From Trogon surrucura (lineage: Eukaryota > Chordata > Aves > Trogoniformes > Trogonidae), in assembly GCA_020746105.1 (NCBI GenBank), contig CM036618.1, positions 47,150,514 to 47,214,513 on the forward strand: 64,000 nucleotides of DNA, written 5' to 3'. Positions 61,851 through 64,000 of the stretch are shown here, piece by piece. The position numbers and the translations under genes are program-made. How positions within the stretch are numbered: the stretch's first letter is position 1; each line of letters begins with the position of its first letter. Below the pieces are notes generated by a model. It was not told where the DNA came from and made no database searches. It saw only the letters and a program-made list of their open reading frames with translations.

Positions 61851-64000
61851 TTGCCCAGATACAGAGGATGAAAACATTATTTTTTTCATTTCTTTCAAAC
61901 GCAGCCATGCAAAAATGTTTGTTTCACAAAGAATATAAAATGACCACAGGATATCATCCAGGAAAGGAAAATATTTTAAGACTTAATTCTTCAAGACTGT
62001 TGTTTCAGCATGCTAACAAAATCAATGTTAACAAAAATCACCTCCTTTTAATGTGTTATTCTTTTGTTCCATTGAAGTAACTCAAGATCAATATGTATTG
62101 ATTTGCTCCCTAATTATATTAATTTTTCTTTAGAAATTAGGGAGGCCATAATGAGAGTGTGAAGTTACTTGAAGACAGTACATTATAGGTAGTCTAATTT
62201 AGCAGGAGTCTGTGCATGAGATTAATTCATTAAAAGCAGCCAATTACCATACAAACAGGGGAGATAAATAAGATTTTCTCCTTTAATTTGCATTTTATAT
62301 ATTCCTTTGTAATTTTTAAAAGCTTAAATGAATTTACAGCCTAACTATACTTTTAATGTATATCCATTTTATTCCTGGGGAATATAACTACATTTAATTT
62401 CAACCTTTAGCCCTGTATTTTAGGCATAGCCTTTTAGAAAACGAGATCATGGCATCTGGATATGAGACATTCTATGTGATATTTTAATTGTGAAAAAGAA
62501 TGAAATGTTAATACTTTTAACATTCCAACTATTATTTCCACTAAACTTTTCTCTCCTTAGTAAGATATTTAGCAGATAGATAAAGATGCAGGGAAATGCC
62601 CTGTGTTGGCTGAGGATCTGGCTTATAAATGTATCTCAAACATCACTGACCATCTGTAAAGATAATCGAAATCATTATTTCAATTTGATAGCTACATATT
62701 TTATAGATGCAAATGAATGCTTGATGATATGATTTCTTTGAAGGACTTTGTTTGTCATTTGATGAGGTTAAAATGGACTGACTTATTCTTAGAATGATTC
62801 TCTCCTTGCCCTTTTTGCACTATACCCCAGCATAATCTAGAGAGTTTGAAATCTACATGAGATACTTAATCTTTTGTTGCTTTACTGCTGTAGGATTGGG
62901 AGTGTCTCAAGTGAAATATCACGAAAGTAATCAGTTGTGTAATTTAGTGTCTGTAAAGAGAGAATTAAACCTGAGAGATCTTTAAAAGAAACTTACTGTG
63001 ATTTTAAGCCATTTGTAAATCGTTTTAAAACTTAACAAAAGTCCTTTAAATAACTGAAGAATACCCTTTTCCAGAGAATATAAATGGAAGCTAGAAGGTT
63101 AACCATTTAAAAAAAAAGAAACAAACAAGAAAAAAACCCCAGGGAGTTATGAAACTAGAAAAATAATTGAAAATGTGTGCTTATTATTGTATATATAGTA
63201 CATTGTGTTGATAATGGCTCTTATGATGGATAGTACACTCATGCAAAAGGTTCAGTCCAGTTGATTTCCTTCCTTAACTCCCTTCCCAATTCCTTTATGT
63301 TAACTTCTAACAAAATTATGTTTGATGGATCTCCATTCAGGAGCATTCAAGTAATTAACTGCAGCTACGTGATGTGGACCTTAGGATAAACCCATGGAAA
63401 ATACAAGTCTTGGACAAGTGCAGGCAATCTCTTAACTATGAACCTCTGAAGCTGGTGTTCAGTTTCAAGTGCATATGTTCTCAAATAGCTGATACTGGAA
63501 CTGCTAATCAGTGTCAAATCCTGGCCCACAGCTGCCAAAATGCAGGGCAAAATATTTTGCTAAAGGGAAAGACATTTGGCTTTTAGGTAAGCTTTGGTGC
63601 TTCTTTACCTTAAGCTAAGCTCTCCTTTGGATGTTCTCAACAGGGTAGATGCTAATCACCATGAATGTCTTTGGTATCAGTGGACCATAGTGAGGACCTG
63701 GACTAGATTTACTGTCTTCCTTGGGTGTCCGCGACACAGACATTGCTGCTACAGCATAACAGAAACAGCTGAAGAGATTAGGCTACCAGTTCTGGTGAAT
63801 CAGTACTTTGCTGCAATTCTCTGTAGCTGCAAGCTCCACAAAACAACAAAGAGGAGTTTAAAAGCAGTTTTAGCAACATCTGGTGCCTTCTTAATTCCAA
63901 GCTGCCTTTCTCTGCCAGCAATAATTATCTGCTTCGTGGAAAAACATGACCAATATGAAGAATTGTCATTCATATTGCAAGCAGATTGCCAGACAGATAA
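61851..64000. other. Non-coding stretch with a candidate conserved element
   Basis: AT-rich, frame-poor DNA. The part at about 62100-62420 is dense in homeodomain-type cores and short purine/pyrimidine runs without any microsatellite or repeat texture (taattatattaatttttct, gcagccaattaccatacaaa, ctcctttaatttgcatttta). To my eye this resembles deeply conserved vertebrate non-coding enhancers. This is an impression, not a match. The frames at 63365-63586 on opposite strands cancel each other as evidence. Confidence 0.3.

Noticed and set aside
1-64000. LTR retrovirus, solo LTR, Polinton or similar virus-like element
   Set aside because: No gag, pol, protease, integrase, envelope or capsid-like translation was seen, and no paired terminal repeats were found by eye. 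Solo LTRs could be missed without a library search.

Overview
This window looks like vertebrate, most probably bird, nuclear DNA with no protein-coding gene that I can support. The evidence is the repeat content. It is AT-rich sequence peppered with 5'-truncated CR1 LINE copies whose 3' ends finish in the short ATTCTRTG-type tandem tail typical of avian CR1. There are no abundant young SINEs, and every longer open frame is a CR1 remnant, a simple-repeat artefact or a chance run. The species cannot be read from the sequence. I see no rRNA, tRNA, CRISPR, operon or prokaryotic feature, and no LTR retrovirus or other capsid- or envelope-bearing element that I can recognise.

Layout. Bases 1-722 hold the 3' part of a CR1 that runs in from the left and has lost its central reverse-transcriptase coding region. 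At 3.1-3.75 kb and 4.77-4.9 kb lie decayed CR1 pieces on the minus strand. Short CR1 3' ends on the plus strand occur at 13.4, 14.6, 16.3, 32.5, 35.2, 41.5 and 57.5 kb. The largest young CR1 is on the minus strand at 46.7-47.8 kb. Two more deep CR1 fossils lie at 22.0-22.4 kb (minus) and 37.3-38.1 kb (plus). Three worn tRNA-like repeats, two with inverted tRNA-like halves, lie at 20.5, 34.6 and 36.9 kb.

Simple and tandem repeats include a near-perfect GGGAA array of about 28 copies at 50.76-50.90 kb, a roughly 200-base purine tract at 59.71-59.91 kb, a 104-base two-copy tandem duplication at 27.8-28.0 kb, and several small duplications. The rest appears single-copy and non-coding, consistent with an intergenic desert or a very long intron. 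Possible points of function are a splice-site-flanked open segment at 9808-9987, a CpG-bearing GC-rich patch at 41.93-42.31 kb, and an AT-rich stretch near 62.1-62.4 kb that resembles conserved non-coding DNA. None of these is proven. I found no coherent undescribed gene system. The interest lies in the repeat record and a few structural DNA motifs.
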